Source: Eremothecium cymbalariae DBVPG#7215 (taxonomy: Eukaryota; Ascomycota; Saccharomycetes; Saccharomycetales; Saccharomycetaceae). Taken from it: a DNA stretch of 64,000 nt. The notes under the pieces were generated by a model, which saw nothing but the letters and a program-made list of their open reading frames with translations, did not search any database and was not told the origin of the DNA. Location: positions 186,001 through 250,000 of the forward strand of contig NC_016456.1 of NCBI RefSeq assembly GCF_000235365.1, given 5' to 3'. Position numbers and translations under genes: made by a program. This document shows positions 37,883-48,105 of this stretch, piece after piece. Position 1 is the stretch's first letter. The number at the start of each line of letters is the position of its first letter.

Positions 37883-38610
37883 TCTGCTATTCACCTTGCT
37901 TTACATGTGCATAATTCCTATTTACTATTGACATATTTTGTCAAATGTTCGTTCGGAACCATTACGATTTTAAACTCAAACAAAAATCATACTATATATA
38001 TTCGGTAAATAAAGAAGGAATAAATAACTTATCAGTTAATCTAAATGTACTTCATTATTCTAACCATGATCTATACTCCTTAGTCTACCTATATGAGCTT
38101 TTAAGCAGTATTTTTGGTCACGTGCTAAAACCTACTTAACCATAATTAAAGGAAATATTTGTGATACAAACCTCTTCTTTATTATACTACGAGCATTATT
38201 GACCTCTCGAATTGAGCTGTGTAAGTGTTCAGTTATTTTGCTATAAAGGCGTTTTTTAGGCATCTTTAAAATATAGTATAAATCAAAATGTTAATAATTG
38301 ATGCCTTTCGAGAAAGATGGGCAGCACCTAAATGACAGCTGTGTTATATAGCGGCATTAATATACAATTTAGCAACACGGGAATTAATTTACAGATAAAC
38401 TCTTCATTCAGCATATCTCGAAAACTTGCATTGAATCCTTATATTGGAAAAACCAAACCACCGCTGCTTTGATTTAGCCTTTTAGATTACTATAGGGCTA
38501 CCCTTTAAAGTTAGAAAATAGAAAGTTTGCGTATAATCACTAGGCACATACAGCAGCTTCAGAAGATTTCATTGATAAACGCCTACCTATAAGTGGATGG
38601 TACTTTGAAA
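37883..38610. other. Divergent promoter region SNU114/TPO5
   Basis: These 728 bp separate the two divergent starts. A TCACGTG E-box lies at 38118-38124. The rest is AT-rich without repeats or RNA genes that I recognise. Confidence 0.6.
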
Positions 38611-40362
38611 ATGGCCAGATATTCTTCTTTGCCTAATAACACAGCTATAAGGGATCGAATTAATGCCATCCCAGAAAATTTAATTAGCAATTTGCAAACG
38701 ATACTCAAGGAAGATGATGATGATACAGTGCTCGTAGAGCATTTTCAATATGAACAAAGGCTTGATAAATCGTTGCTAAGTAAATATTCTGTAATTGGGT
38801 TGGGTTTTGGCTTAATGAGTCCCGTATTGGGAATGAGTACTAGTCTATCTACTGGGCTTGTGAACGGTGGACCGTTGACAATACTGGGAGCATTTATAAT
38901 ATGTGGGTTTATGAATTGGTTAACATCACTATCGATTGGAGAAGTTGTTTCAAAGTACCCTATAGAATTACACGGTAGTGTGGCTATGCTAGCTCCCGAT
39001 AATTACAGACTGGTGACTGCATATTTTACTGGGTGGTTGATGCTATTAGGAAACTGTGTTATGAATGCCAGTATTCAATATGCGGGCGCTAGACTGATAA
39101 TCTCGTTAGTCACAATCTCTGGCGATAGCTTGATTTCTGAAGACAACCTAATTATTTGGACGGTACTGGTTTACTTTCTTTGTATTACAATAACCGGTAT
39201 TATTAATTCTAACTTCGCGAGGTATCTAGAAATTATCAATACTGTGTGCATATATTGGATACTTTACGCTGTCGCTTTTATTGACATTCTTCTTCTAATG
39301 TTCCATTATGGTTCGTTCAGGCCCTTTCTATATGCATTCTTCCATTTTGACAATAAGTTGTCAGGGTACAGCAGTGCTGTACTCTCATTTATGGTTGGTG
39401 GATTTCAACAATCCAACTTTACTTTACAAGGTTTCAGCTTACTTCCTGCTCTTTCGGATGAAACTAGAGAACCAGAGAAAGATATTCCTAAAGGTATGTC
39501 TCAATCTGTACTTGTATCTACTATATGTGGGATAATATATTTAATCCCAATATTACTAGTTATTCCAGAACCAGAAGAAATTATGAATGATTCCAGAGTG
39601 ATGGAAATTGTTTTAATATTCACAAAATCTACAAGGTCTAAAATCGTTTCATATTTCCAGGTACTATTAATCTTGGGCAATTTGTTATTCTCTGGTATTG
39701 GATCAATTACAACATCTTCCCGTGCCGTTTACAGTATGAGCCGCGATCATGGTCTGCCATATTCCGACCTATGGTCATATGTGTCCCCTGACTCCCAATC
39801 TCAGGTGCCAAGATATGCCGTTTATTTAAGTATGGGAATCTCGTACATTTTTGGTCTACTGCCTTTTATATCAGGAAATGCATACAACTCATTTATTGGT
39901 GCATCCGTATTATGTTTATGTTCTGCCTCATCTATTGCAATTATCTGCGTTATGTTAACGGGAAGGAGAGGCATCAAGGGTGCTGGTGTTAAAATTCGTT
40001 ATAGATTGGGCTGGCCTGTGGATGTTTTTGTATTACTATGGTTGGGTCTGGTTATGTTTTGTATGTGTATGCCTGTCACAGTTCCTGTGACCATCAACAC
40101 CATGAATTATACTTTTCTGATATTTCTGGTTTTCCTTGTAGGAATTAGTGGGTTATATAATTTCTGGGGAAAATATAACTTTAGCATTCCTGAACTGTCC
40201 GAGAACTACAATTTAGAATCTCAACAATTATCTTTCCGTCCTCAAGCATCCAAAATTGGCACCTCATCGGATATGGATGATACTTTTACTTCCAATGATT
40301 CCTCTACCGCGCCACCTAACTCAGAATCTGTTAAAACTTCACTCATAGAGGAGAAGCGATGA
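38611..40362 (+). CDS. TPO5: Tpo5-like polyamine/amino-acid permease (APC superfamily)
   Basis: From the first in-frame ATG (38611) the product is 583 aa with about 12 hydrophobic helices between residues ~65 and 540 and hydrophilic ends. Family features include SVIGLGFGLMSPVLGMSTSLSTGL near the first helix, GGFQQSNFTLQGFSLLPALSDETREPEKDIPKGM (the conserved loop after helix 6) and SRAVYSMSRDHGLPYS. Tpo5 is a Golgi/post-Golgi polyamine exporter in S. cerevisiae (618 aa). Within the APC superfamily it is close to GABA/choline-type permeases (Uga4, Hnm1); synteny with SNU114 and ZRT3 (YKL173-175) supports Tpo5. Confidence 0.9.
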   Translation: MARYSSLPNNTAIRDRINAIPENLISNLQTILKEDDDDTVLVEHFQYEQRLDKSLLSKYSVIGLGFGLMSPVLGMSTSLSTGLVNGGPLTILGAFIICGFMNWLTSLSIGEVVSKYPIELHGSVAMLAPDNYRLVTAYFTGWLMLLGNCVMNASIQYAGARLIISLVTISGDSLISEDNLIIWTVLVYFLCITITGIINSNFARYLEIINTVCIYWILYAVAFIDILLLMFHYGSFRPFLYAFFHFDNKLSGYSSAVLSFMVGGFQQSNFTLQGFSLLPALSDETREPEKDIPKGMSQSVLVSTICGIIYLIPILLVIPEPEEIMNDSRVMEIVLIFTKSTRSKIVSYFQVLLILGNLLFSGIGSITTSSRAVYSMSRDHGLPYSDLWSYVSPDSQSQVPRYAVYLSMGISYIFGLLPFISGNAYNSFIGASVLCLCSASSIAIICVMLTGRRGIKGAGVKIRYRLGWPVDVFVLLWLGLVMFCMCMPVTVPVTINTMNYTFLIFLVFLVGISGLYNFWGKYNFSIPELSENYNLESQQLSFRPQASKIGTSSDMDDTFTSNDSSTAPPNSESVKTSLIEEKR

Positions 40363-40500
40363 ACTTATTACTATACTTATAAAACATATGGGTCTTTATC
40401 GTACGTTCCTTTAAAAAATAAATTAATTAAAATCCACAAACGGCTACAGTGCATAAATTAAATATTTATATCAACCAATTTGATACAATTTAATACTATT

Positions 40501-41805
40501 TCACAGATGTTCATGAGAAAATGCATTACTAGCTAGTACCAATAGAACCCCAAAACAACACCACTTCAAGCACATTGTACCTGAACTATGATCGCTTTCA
40601 ATCTGCTTTCCATTATCGTCTTCATGATGATGGTGTGTGTCACTGAAAGCTACAGCTGTTTGAAACATTTGTAGGGCAAGCACAAAGAGGAATCCAGCTG
40701 TTAAACTCAAAGGTACTGTCATATCTGGCTTTTTGCTACTACCATTATCATGCTTGTTGCGGAAAGTTAAGTAGCCAATTAGTGCTCCCAACGGTTGCGA
40801 ACATAGCGTGATAATAGCCACTACGAGCACTGCCAACCATTTTGACTTGAAAGCACTGTATAATGGTAGTGTCATGGTGAATCCCTCTATAAAGTTATGC
40901 ACAGCCAGGCCCAAGAAAATTGAAAACCCAATTGTAGTATCCATACTGTCGTTACCAGTAAAATATATAATAAACCCCTCTGGGAACTTGTGGAGTGTGA
41001 TCACTATACAAGTTTGGATACCAATTGAAAGTAATTTTGAAAATGGTGTAGCGACTATATGACGGTGATCATCCACACTATAATGTACATTATTTTGTTC
41101 TAAACCGCCAGTTCCATATATATTAGAAATGTCCCCAGTGACCTCATCTTGTAATTGCGAACTACCTGAAATAAAATGCTCCCTATAAGTCGCGAGGTTT
41201 TCTAGGTCATATCCTATGTTACTTTCGACACATACAACAGACAGCTTTCTATCAGAGTTGCAACTTGGAACATGGGTAGATGTTTTTGAAGCAATGGTAA
41301 CCGACTTTGCCAATGGTATACATGTTCCGCTATTGTTCTGCGAAGGCAATAAACTTGCGATGAGCGGCAGCCGCTCATCGTCCTCATTCCTATGGCATGG
41401 GTGTTGATGTCCAGTATTCTCAGCGATAATCGTATCCCCCAAAGACTCAGGCATTCCCGGGCCCACTTCATCGGATTCCACTGGCCTATGGGCACAGTGG
41501 ATCAAACTCTCACTTGTATATTTATGTATAATATAATCCAAGAAGAAGCTCACTGTCACCCCAGAAAGAAACCCCAAAAAGACGACCCACATATTCGACT
41601 GGTCCCTGGGAAGCATTGTATATATACTGCTGCACAACATCGCACCCGCACTAACCGAAAGACCATAATTTAACAGTTTAGAATTAACACTGTGTTCCGA
41701 CGAATAATAGACTGAAACTATCGGAACTACTAACCCTCCTGCAATACATAACCCTGATGAAATAGTAATATATACTATCCATCTAGATAATATTATCCCT
41801 GACAT
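40501..41805 (-). CDS. ZRT3: Vacuolar zinc exporter Zrt3 (ZIP family)
   Basis: From the ATG at 41805 the product is 434 aa (S. cerevisiae Zrt3 503 aa). Three N-terminal helices (IVYITISSGLCIAGGLVVPIV onward) precede a cytosolic loop of about 140 residues. Helices then carry the ZIP metal-site motifs HKFPEGFIIYF and AVHNFIEGFTM. A His-rich stretch HHHHEDDNGK precedes the last helix. Zrt3 releases stored zinc from the vacuole. The gene shares a 300-bp divergent promoter with LST4. I looked for an exact Zap1 site (ACCTTNAAGGT) there and did not find one. Confidence 0.93.
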   Translation of the reverse strand: MSGIILSRWIVYITISSGLCIAGGLVVPIVSVYYSSEHSVNSKLLNYGLSVSAGAMLCSSIYTMLPRDQSNMWVVFLGFLSGVTVSFFLDYIIHKYTSESLIHCAHRPVESDEVGPGMPESLGDTIIAENTGHQHPCHRNEDDERLPLIASLLPSQNNSGTCIPLAKSVTIASKTSTHVPSCNSDRKLSVVCVESNIGYDLENLATYREHFISGSSQLQDEVTGDISNIYGTGGLEQNNVHYSVDDHRHIVATPFSKLLSIGIQTCIVITLHKFPEGFIIYFTGNDSMDTTIGFSIFLGLAVHNFIEGFTMTLPLYSAFKSKWLAVLVVAIITLCSQPLGALIGYLTFRNKHDNGSSKKPDMTVPLSLTAGFLFVLALQMFQTAVAFSDTHHHHEDDNGKQIESDHSSGTMCLKWCCFGVLLVLASNAFSHEHL

Positions 41806-42105
41806 CGACCTTCCTCTGCTCTCCTGTTTCAACCTGAACACCGAAAATGCTTATGCACTAGCTGAATACTCAAATGTAGTATGCTTCCTCCTCGACAACT
41901 ATAAATAACACTAGTAGTAAGGTTCTGTAATCCGTTCTTTACTGGTCAGTTGGCTGGGTGCTTTCTTTCCACGCGCTCGAGCCGTTTTCTAATTACTGTA
42001 AGGGTCATTTATGAAATAGGAATATTCAAGCATTTGTCCACAAGTTATAGGACAATAATATAAACGGCGATTACAAATTAAAACACAGCTAGTAAGTGGA
42101 GGCAT
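41806..42105. other. Divergent promoter region ZRT3/LST4
   Basis: These 300 bp hold a short GC element (CCACGCGCTCGAGC near 41969-41982) and otherwise ordinary promoter sequence. No exact Zap1 element was seen. Confidence 0.55.
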
Positions 42106-44232
42106 ATGCAAATCAAAGAGGATATTGGGATGTTGGGAAGGCTGTTGAGAACCAGTTCTTTTGCTGATCTTTTGGGGGGTTCACAGAGTGGTAAAGAAGA
42201 TGGTAAAGGGGCACAGCATCCTGTTGAAACTACACCACCTCCTCCTATTCACATTCCGGATGAGTTAAAATTACTGTTATATGGATGTAAAAAGATAGAC
42301 GGAGGGTGGAAGGTGAATGGCGCTATGTCTACATTTCGGCTAGTTGTTGCGCAAGAGTTGGGCCAGATGATGAGTCGGGATAACTACCAGGTGGTGTTGG
42401 ATTGTTCTTGTTCACGGAATGCTACGATGGGGCCTTTGTCGTGTTCAAACGGGAATGTAGGCCAAATACCATTATCTGAATTGAAGGAATATATATTTGG
42501 ATCACCTGTGAGGATTAGTGATCGTTGCCAAAGTGATAAAATAAAATTGATAAAGAGTGCGCGGTTAATTGTTGTCACGCGGATATTTTATAATATTCAC
42601 ATACCGTCGACGATAGGCCCCCCACAGAGGATTGCAATTTCGTGTTGTATTCCGGAGTGTTTTTTTACAGTTTTAACTGAGTGCTGGTCACAGGTTAGCA
42701 AGTGGTTTGATGACTGTCAGAAGTTATTAGCCCCTTTGTTGGAGGCAGATATCTTACTTCCTAAGGAGTTGAAGGTGAGCTCACCAACTCATGCGGAGTC
42801 TATTTTTCACAAGTTTTACAGGAATTTAATAATTCCGTTACACAGTTTGCTTGAAAGCCCTAGGCTCTTCCTTTATCCTGAGCACTCAATGGAATTTACC
42901 ACAGCTTGGTACAAAGAGGTTTTTAATTGGTTGGAGGTAAAAGATGGACACAAACTGAAGTTCCTACCGGCGCTCCTAGCCAAGGTGAAATACGATTCTG
43001 CGGGTGAGTTGACCCAAAATAAGGCATCACGTATTGTGATAATGTCAGGAAATGTCATAGTTGCTAATAAGCTAATATTTATTGTCTCTGCGTTTTTGGG
43101 GCCGCGATATCAAGGTGAAATTCAGTTTATTGATACCGACTCTGTTACACCTATTGTGGAACCAAAAGTGGAGCCCACTGATGTTAAATATATTAGCACT
43201 ATCACCAGTAAAGGGTGGGGGATTCCGCGAAAAAGATCAACTTCAAGTGTATTAAGCAAGTCATCTGAAGAAACTCCCTTTGCACATGTTTTTTTGCCAT
43301 CCTCTTTAAGAAGCACCAACTCTTTGCAGTGTATATCATCATCTCTTAATAGTCAGTATGGCAGCTATGGCTCATGGTTCAAAAAGTCGATGCCTTTAAG
43401 CCATTCACCAAGGGCTAGTGAGTCTCCCGAAAACCCATTTCTCCACCAGCGAAATAACAGCAATTCATCACTTCATCAACAGCTTTTAGGCGTAACTAGT
43501 GTCTCGGGTGATAACGGATCAACAGCTACGGCATCTACCACACCCACTATAAACAGATGGTCTCAAGGTTCCCCCTCTATTAACGAGTATGAGGAATACC
43601 CGTGGCTGGGATACGGCAATACACTTCCAACAACCACTACAAAAACTAAAATGCAAAAGGTTAACATGCCAAGAAACGTCAATAGGGTCCATGATAAAAA
43701 GTTATTACATGATAGATTTAGTAGCATATGCGAGCAGTTAGATGAGCTTGGTTTGAGCACATCTCCAGCCACGGAGTCACATGGGCCCGTCCTCGAAGTT
43801 CCCATAATAGAAGATCTAAGTTTTCCAAGTCAAGAACTATTACCATGTTATGCATCTTACATGCACAACTTTGATCCAATTTTCCAACTGCAAGCGTGTC
43901 CTATTTCTTCAAATACAGAACGTAAGTTGTTAGAATGTATGAAGGATGACTTGAAAACCTCAGATTATTCAAGGACGTTGCTAATTTCCCTACGTTCTCG
44001 GGAAATCGGTGAAATCACTATGAGTAAAGATCGAACTACGAAAGCATTCATTCAAAGAACGAAAAAGATCTTTCAAAATGGGAAACAGGGTAATATATCG
44101 CAAAGGTTGGACGAAGCTATTCACTTTATAGACAATCATTTAACTGCATTATGGAAGAAATGGGAGGACCCAGTGGATACAGATGACAAAATCAAATTAC
44201 TCTATGAATCATTCCGCGAACTAATCAACTAG
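42106..44232 (+). CDS. LST4: Lst4-like subunit of the Lst4-Lst7 (FNIP-folliculin) GAP
   Basis: The 708-aa product is assigned to Lst4 mainly by synteny (YKL176C lies beside ZRT3, YKL175W). Its N-terminal FNIP/longin-like strand pattern also fits (FRLVVAQELGQMMSRDNYQVVLDCS, then SDKIKLIKSARLIVVTRIFYN). Lst4-Lst7 is the yeast counterpart of FNIP-folliculin. It acts on the Rag GTPase Gtr2 to signal amino acids to TORC1 at the vacuole. The middle (about 370-520) is low-complexity. The C-terminal third is more conserved-looking (ELLPCYASYMHNFDPIFQLQ; RTLLISLRSREIGEI). A second ATG at 42130 (MLGRLLRTSSFADLL) could be the true start. S. cerevisiae Lst4 is 828 aa. Confidence 0.82.
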   Translation: MQIKEDIGMLGRLLRTSSFADLLGGSQSGKEDGKGAQHPVETTPPPPIHIPDELKLLLYGCKKIDGGWKVNGAMSTFRLVVAQELGQMMSRDNYQVVLDCSCSRNATMGPLSCSNGNVGQIPLSELKEYIFGSPVRISDRCQSDKIKLIKSARLIVVTRIFYNIHIPSTIGPPQRIAISCCIPECFFTVLTECWSQVSKWFDDCQKLLAPLLEADILLPKELKVSSPTHAESIFHKFYRNLIIPLHSLLESPRLFLYPEHSMEFTTAWYKEVFNWLEVKDGHKLKFLPALLAKVKYDSAGELTQNKASRIVIMSGNVIVANKLIFIVSAFLGPRYQGEIQFIDTDSVTPIVEPKVEPTDVKYISTITSKGWGIPRKRSTSSVLSKSSEETPFAHVFLPSSLRSTNSLQCISSSLNSQYGSYGSWFKKSMPLSHSPRASESPENPFLHQRNNSNSSLHQQLLGVTSVSGDNGSTATASTTPTINRWSQGSPSINEYEEYPWLGYGNTLPTTTTKTKMQKVNMPRNVNRVHDKKLLHDRFSSICEQLDELGLSTSPATESHGPVLEVPIIEDLSFPSQELLPCYASYMHNFDPIFQLQACPISSNTERKLLECMKDDLKTSDYSRTLLISLRSREIGEITMSKDRTTKAFIQRTKKIFQNGKQGNISQRLDEAIHFIDNHLTALWKKWEDPVDTDDKIKLLYESFRELIN

Positions 44233-44587
44233 ACTTACCATTTAATGGGTATATTTGTACATAGCAATGCAGAGAACAATTGGGTCTAACTCTTCACTCC
44301 CGTTAATACTTGAAATTACTCCAGTAATATCCCTTTTATAGGTCACGTGGTAAATAACTTGGGACGATTTAGCGTGTTTTTTCTTTTAAACAAATTTAAG
44401 ATAATTCGAAAAGTTCAATTGACAACTAAGCCCTCTGCAATATATTCATATCCTAAGTGGTTTGGATTCTGGTTCATTTATCTCCCTAACTAGCGCAAGT
44501 TCTAATTGCAAAAGATACGAACTGTGTGTGATTCAAAACTCTTCATAAAGAATACCAGTATAAACGGCCAGAACCAGGTATTAAAAC
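44233..44587. other. Intergenic LST4 to SET2
   Basis: These 355 bp contain a TCACGTGG E-box at 44343-44349 and are otherwise AT-rich promoter sequence for SET2. Confidence 0.6.
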
Positions 44588-46636
44588 ATGTCAACATCTT
44601 CATCGCCATCGAATAGCCTACCGCTTCAAGGCACAGTTGGGTTATTTTTAGACAAGGAAGATAAAACTGAGCAAGCTAAGAAGACTTTTATAGAATTGGA
44701 AAAATCTACATATGCTCATAAGCGTCTAGGAAACTCACCTAGTCATGAATTTATGGAGTGTGATTGTTTTGAAGAATATAGAGATGGAAAAAACCATGCA
44801 TGTGGTGAAACTTCAGACTGTATAAATAGGCTTACACTGATTGAATGTGTTAATGAACTCTGTACATCATGTGGTGATAATTGCCAAAACCAAAGGTTTC
44901 AAGGAAGGCAGTATGCAGATATTGCCGTATTCCAAACAGAAAAAAAAGGTTATGGGGTAAGAGCTGAGAAAGATATTGAAGCTAATGAATTTATTTATGA
45001 GTATATTGGAGAGGTGATATCTGAATCTGAGTTTCGTGAAAGAATGGTGGACTATGATGTAAGAGGATACAAGCACTTTTATTTCATGATGTTACAAACT
45101 GGAGAATTTATTGATGCTACTGAAAAAGGTTGTTTGGCTAGGTTCTGTAATCATTCATGTAATCCTAATGCATATGTTAGTAAATGGGATGTTGCAGGCA
45201 AACTAAAGATGGGTATATTTGCTAATAGGAAGATTTTTAAAGGTGAGGAGATTACTTTTGATTATAATGTTGATAGATATGGTGCAACAGCACAACCATG
45301 CTATTGTGATGAGCCAAATTGTATTGGGTTTCTTGGTGGCAAAACCCAAACTGATGCGGCTTCTTTATTACCCCAGAATTATGCAGACGCACTAGGAGTT
45401 AAACCATCAATAGAGAAGAAGTGGGTAAAAATGAAAAAAGCGAAAGGTGAGGAGATCGATAAAGGTGATTCTAATAATATTAATGTCGAATTCGTGAATT
45501 CTCTCGAATTAGAACCATGTATTAAATACAGTGATGTTAACAAAGTTATGAGTGTGTTGCTGCAGATAGATAATGAATTTGTATGTTCCAAACTACTTCA
45601 GCGTTTGCTTCTTACAGAAGACGAAACTATGTGTTACCAGATTATTAAATTACATGGTTATAAATGTTTTGATAAGTTGTTGACAATGTTTGATGATGAG
45701 GAAACCCAATACACGATTCTTAATTATCTCAGTAAGCTGCCAAGGACCACTAAAAACGGTATAATATCCTCGCAGATTGACAAAAAGATAAATTCATTGA
45801 AGTCAAACCCCCGGCTAGAAAAAATTGCTACTCAACTTTCTGAACGATGGGATACGTTTGAAATATACCAACGGATTGCTAAGAGAGATCCTGCAGATTC
45901 GAGCGCCAATGGAATTAGTAATGTAACCGACTTTAGAAGAATCAGAATACCAGCGGGACAGGAAAACCATGAAGGTGGAAATTCCGTGAATTTCACACAA
46001 AGACAACTTACGAGAGGCGATCAGTCTAATGACTTTCATAAATCAAATTCTCCAAATTCTATTAATTCATCAAGATCTAACGGAACTTTTTTTGATCGCA
46101 CCAAGAAAAGACCTTTGGACCCAGATTTGTACGAGAAACGTAAAAGAAGAAGGATGGAGTGGGAAAAACAGGAACTGGAGAAGAAGAAACAAGAAGAAGT
46201 CCGTTATTTAAAGAAAAAACTGGAAATAGAAAAGCAGAAAAAGTCAGAATTACAACAAATCATAGAAGAGGCGAATAAGCAAAAAGAACAAGAACTACAA
46301 GAGCGTCTGCAGAAAGAAAAGGAAGAGATAGAGAGGAGAGAAAGGCGTAAACAGACGCATTCTGTCAGTCGTAGTGAACATAAATGGAATAAGTTTTTTG
46401 CATCCTTAGTACCCAACTTAATAAAGTCATACGAAAGTGGGTTAGATAGAGGACGTATTAAGGATTGTGCAAGAGATATTGTCAAAATATTATCTAACAA
46501 AGAATTAAAGAAAGATCCAAACAAAGTGCCTCCATCTGAGGTTACCAAAGAAAAGAAAAAGAAAGTGAAAGAATTTTGTAAAATCTACATGGATAAACTG
46601 GTTTTGAAAATCCACCAAAAGCCCCCGTCAAAGTAA
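44588..46636 (+). CDS. SET2: Histone H3 lysine-36 methyltransferase Set2
   Basis: The 682-aa product matches Set2 (S. cerevisiae 733 aa), which methylates H3K36 during Pol II elongation. Domains in order: AWS (Cys-rich, about 56-105: CDCFEEYRDGKNHACGE, then ECVNELCTSC); SET (about 107-225: KGYGVRAEKDIEANEFIYEY, RFCNHSCNPNA with the NHSC catalytic core, and EEITFDYNVDRYG); post-SET (CYCDEPNCIGFLGG); a central region; a long Lys/Glu coiled coil (about 515-600); and a C-terminal SRI domain (SLVPNLIKSYESGLDRGR onward) that binds the phosphorylated Pol II CTD. The ATG at 44588 opens the frame. Position equals YJL168C, beside the YKL176C ortholog, in merged order. Confidence 0.97.
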   Translation: MSTSSSPSNSLPLQGTVGLFLDKEDKTEQAKKTFIELEKSTYAHKRLGNSPSHEFMECDCFEEYRDGKNHACGETSDCINRLTLIECVNELCTSCGDNCQNQRFQGRQYADIAVFQTEKKGYGVRAEKDIEANEFIYEYIGEVISESEFRERMVDYDVRGYKHFYFMMLQTGEFIDATEKGCLARFCNHSCNPNAYVSKWDVAGKLKMGIFANRKIFKGEEITFDYNVDRYGATAQPCYCDEPNCIGFLGGKTQTDAASLLPQNYADALGVKPSIEKKWVKMKKAKGEEIDKGDSNNINVEFVNSLELEPCIKYSDVNKVMSVLLQIDNEFVCSKLLQRLLLTEDETMCYQIIKLHGYKCFDKLLTMFDDEETQYTILNYLSKLPRTTKNGIISSQIDKKINSLKSNPRLEKIATQLSERWDTFEIYQRIAKRDPADSSANGISNVTDFRRIRIPAGQENHEGGNSVNFTQRQLTRGDQSNDFHKSNSPNSINSSRSNGTFFDRTKKRPLDPDLYEKRKRRRMEWEKQELEKKKQEEVRYLKKKLEIEKQKKSELQQIIEEANKQKEQELQERLQKEKEEIERRERRKQTHSVSRSEHKWNKFFASLVPNLIKSYESGLDRGRIKDCARDIVKILSNKELKKDPNKVPPSEVTKEKKKKVKEFCKIYMDKLVLKIHQKPPSK

Positions 46637-46950
46637 TTAAATAACACCCTTTTGGAAATTGGTATATCACATATAAGTATCGTATCAGGGGTGAAAAGAA
46701 GTATTTTTGTAATTTATTTGTTTTATATATTCATGCATGAAATTTTGGATCAAATGCATCTGAGTAGTTTCACCATTGTAATTACCCAAAATGGGAATAT
46801 GTTGTGTTGCCAGGGCAAGGGGTTATATCGGAGCTGATGTGTCAGTTTTTTAAGCTTTTTTGTAATATTATAAATTAAACCGTAATTGTGAGCTAGTGTG
46901 ATCTTATTCTCTAGTTGAGGGTTAACTTCAAACTGCATCAATCGCCTAAT
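46637..46950. other. Intergenic SET2 to ASG7
   Basis: These 314 bp hold the SET2 3' end and a likely a-specific-gene operator at 46774-46804, listed separately. Confidence 0.65.
46774..46804 (+). promoter_or_regulatory. a-specific-gene operator (Mcm1 site with flanking alpha2/a2-type half-site)
   Basis: The core TTACCCAAAATGGGAA (46782-46797) matches the Mcm1 consensus TTWCCYWWWNNGGWAA at all but one position. Immediately left is CATTGTAATTA, which contains TGTAATTA, the alpha2 homeodomain half-site seen in S. cerevisiae a-specific operators, and also CATTGT, an HMG-type (MATa2-like) core. The right flank (ATATGTTG) is a weaker match. It lies about 150 bp upstream of the ASG7 ATG. Confidence 0.7.
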
Positions 46951-47541
46951 ATGTGCGAATTAGGAATTATCCCTTTCCAAGAAGAATTAGGAATATATTT
47001 TTGTCAGTGTACAAGTTGTTCTGCTTCAAAAAGATATAGATCATATATCGTTAGGTTTTTCGTAGCAGGTTTTTTTATTCCGTTGTTCTGGTTTATAATA
47101 ATAGGATTGTGCATTTATATACATTTATGGCACTACAATGATGTGATGTTCCCAACGGTTGCCGATAATGAATTACCTACTCAATTTGAAATGGAAAGAG
47201 ATATGGAACGTCAGATTGTCACCATAACTAAAGGAAAAAATAACACATATCATGTTGTAAGTCAGAAATGTGATACCAAGACTGCAGAAGATATTTGTGA
47301 TGTTGTTACGACTGTCGAAAATGATGCCTCTTTTGACTTGTTAAAGCTTCTTCATTATCACCATTACAAAATGATGGCAGAACACGTCATTGAATCTCAT
47401 GATTATTGGAAAAAGTGTTATTTAAAATGGTCTCTAAGGGCAGGGGCGTGTATTATAGGTAATACTGCCTTAGTCATGACTTTTTTTGCAACAACTTCAA
47501 GTTATAATATCAATAAAAGTCAAATGAATATTGCTGGATAA
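46951..47541 (+). CDS. ASG7: Asg7-like a-specific membrane protein
   Basis: From the first ATG (46951) the product is 196 aa (S. cerevisiae Asg7 209 aa). It has an N-terminal Cys motif (FCQCTSCSASKRYRSYIVRF), a strong hydrophobic helix or hairpin (about residues 32-54), a hydrophilic middle with many His residues, and a second hydrophobic segment near the C-terminus (ACIIGNTALVMTFFATTSS). In S. cerevisiae Asg7 is made only in a cells. In newly formed zygotes it works with Ste3 to shut off pheromone signalling by removing the G-beta subunit Ste4 from the membrane. The call rests on synteny (YJL170C between SET2 and YJL171C), size and topology, and is strengthened by the upstream a-specific operator. 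Confidence 0.8.
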   Translation: MCELGIIPFQEELGIYFCQCTSCSASKRYRSYIVRFFVAGFFIPLFWFIIIGLCIYIHLWHYNDVMFPTVADNELPTQFEMERDMERQIVTITKGKNNTYHVVSQKCDTKTAEDICDVVTTVENDASFDLLKLLHYHHYKMMAEHVIESHDYWKKCYLKWSLRAGACIIGNTALVMTFFATTSSYNINKSQMNIAG

Positions 47542-48105
47542 AATACAGTACCGATAGTGTCAATGATGTTCCAATGATAGATATATACCTATAGTATTGT
47601 TGCTCCCTTCTGTCATCACATACATTGCACTCATCGAAGACAAAAACATATTAATAATATAATTCTAAACTAGCTACAACATTATGAAAACACATGAGTC
47701 TTGATGTAAGCTTTCTATGTATCCTCTAATGATGATTCGTTTACCCAACTTGCAGAATCAGAACTGAAATGCTAACCTATTTTATTACTTTTTTTACCCT
47801 ACTACTCTCTTCGAGGTTTGCAGAACCGGTAGGTCGAGTTTCAAACATCAGATTTGCATCATCATGCGTCACGGAGATTGTCATCACGATTATGTAATTT
47901 TAACGGTGATGAAAGCCATGGCAGGAAATCGTGCCACAAAACCTCGAGTAAAGTAAACACAGAGAAATAATAATACTCTAGAACGATGATAAAAAAATAC
48001 GAGAATTCATCTGCTAATGACAGATATTAATTATTATTGTTATGAAGAGTTTTATTATGTGTAATTGTATGCCTAATATTGGTTTGTCACTCACGTTCAT
48101 TGAAA
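47542..48105. other. Intergenic ASG7 to TOH1-like gene
   Basis: These 564 bp have no supported gene. Short ATGATGA/CTGA pairs near 47729-47766 are too close together for a C/D snoRNA. Confidence 0.55.

Noticed and set aside
47725..47770. C/D snoRNA boxes (ATGATGA and CTGA)
   Set aside because: Only about 30 nt between boxes and no terminal stem.
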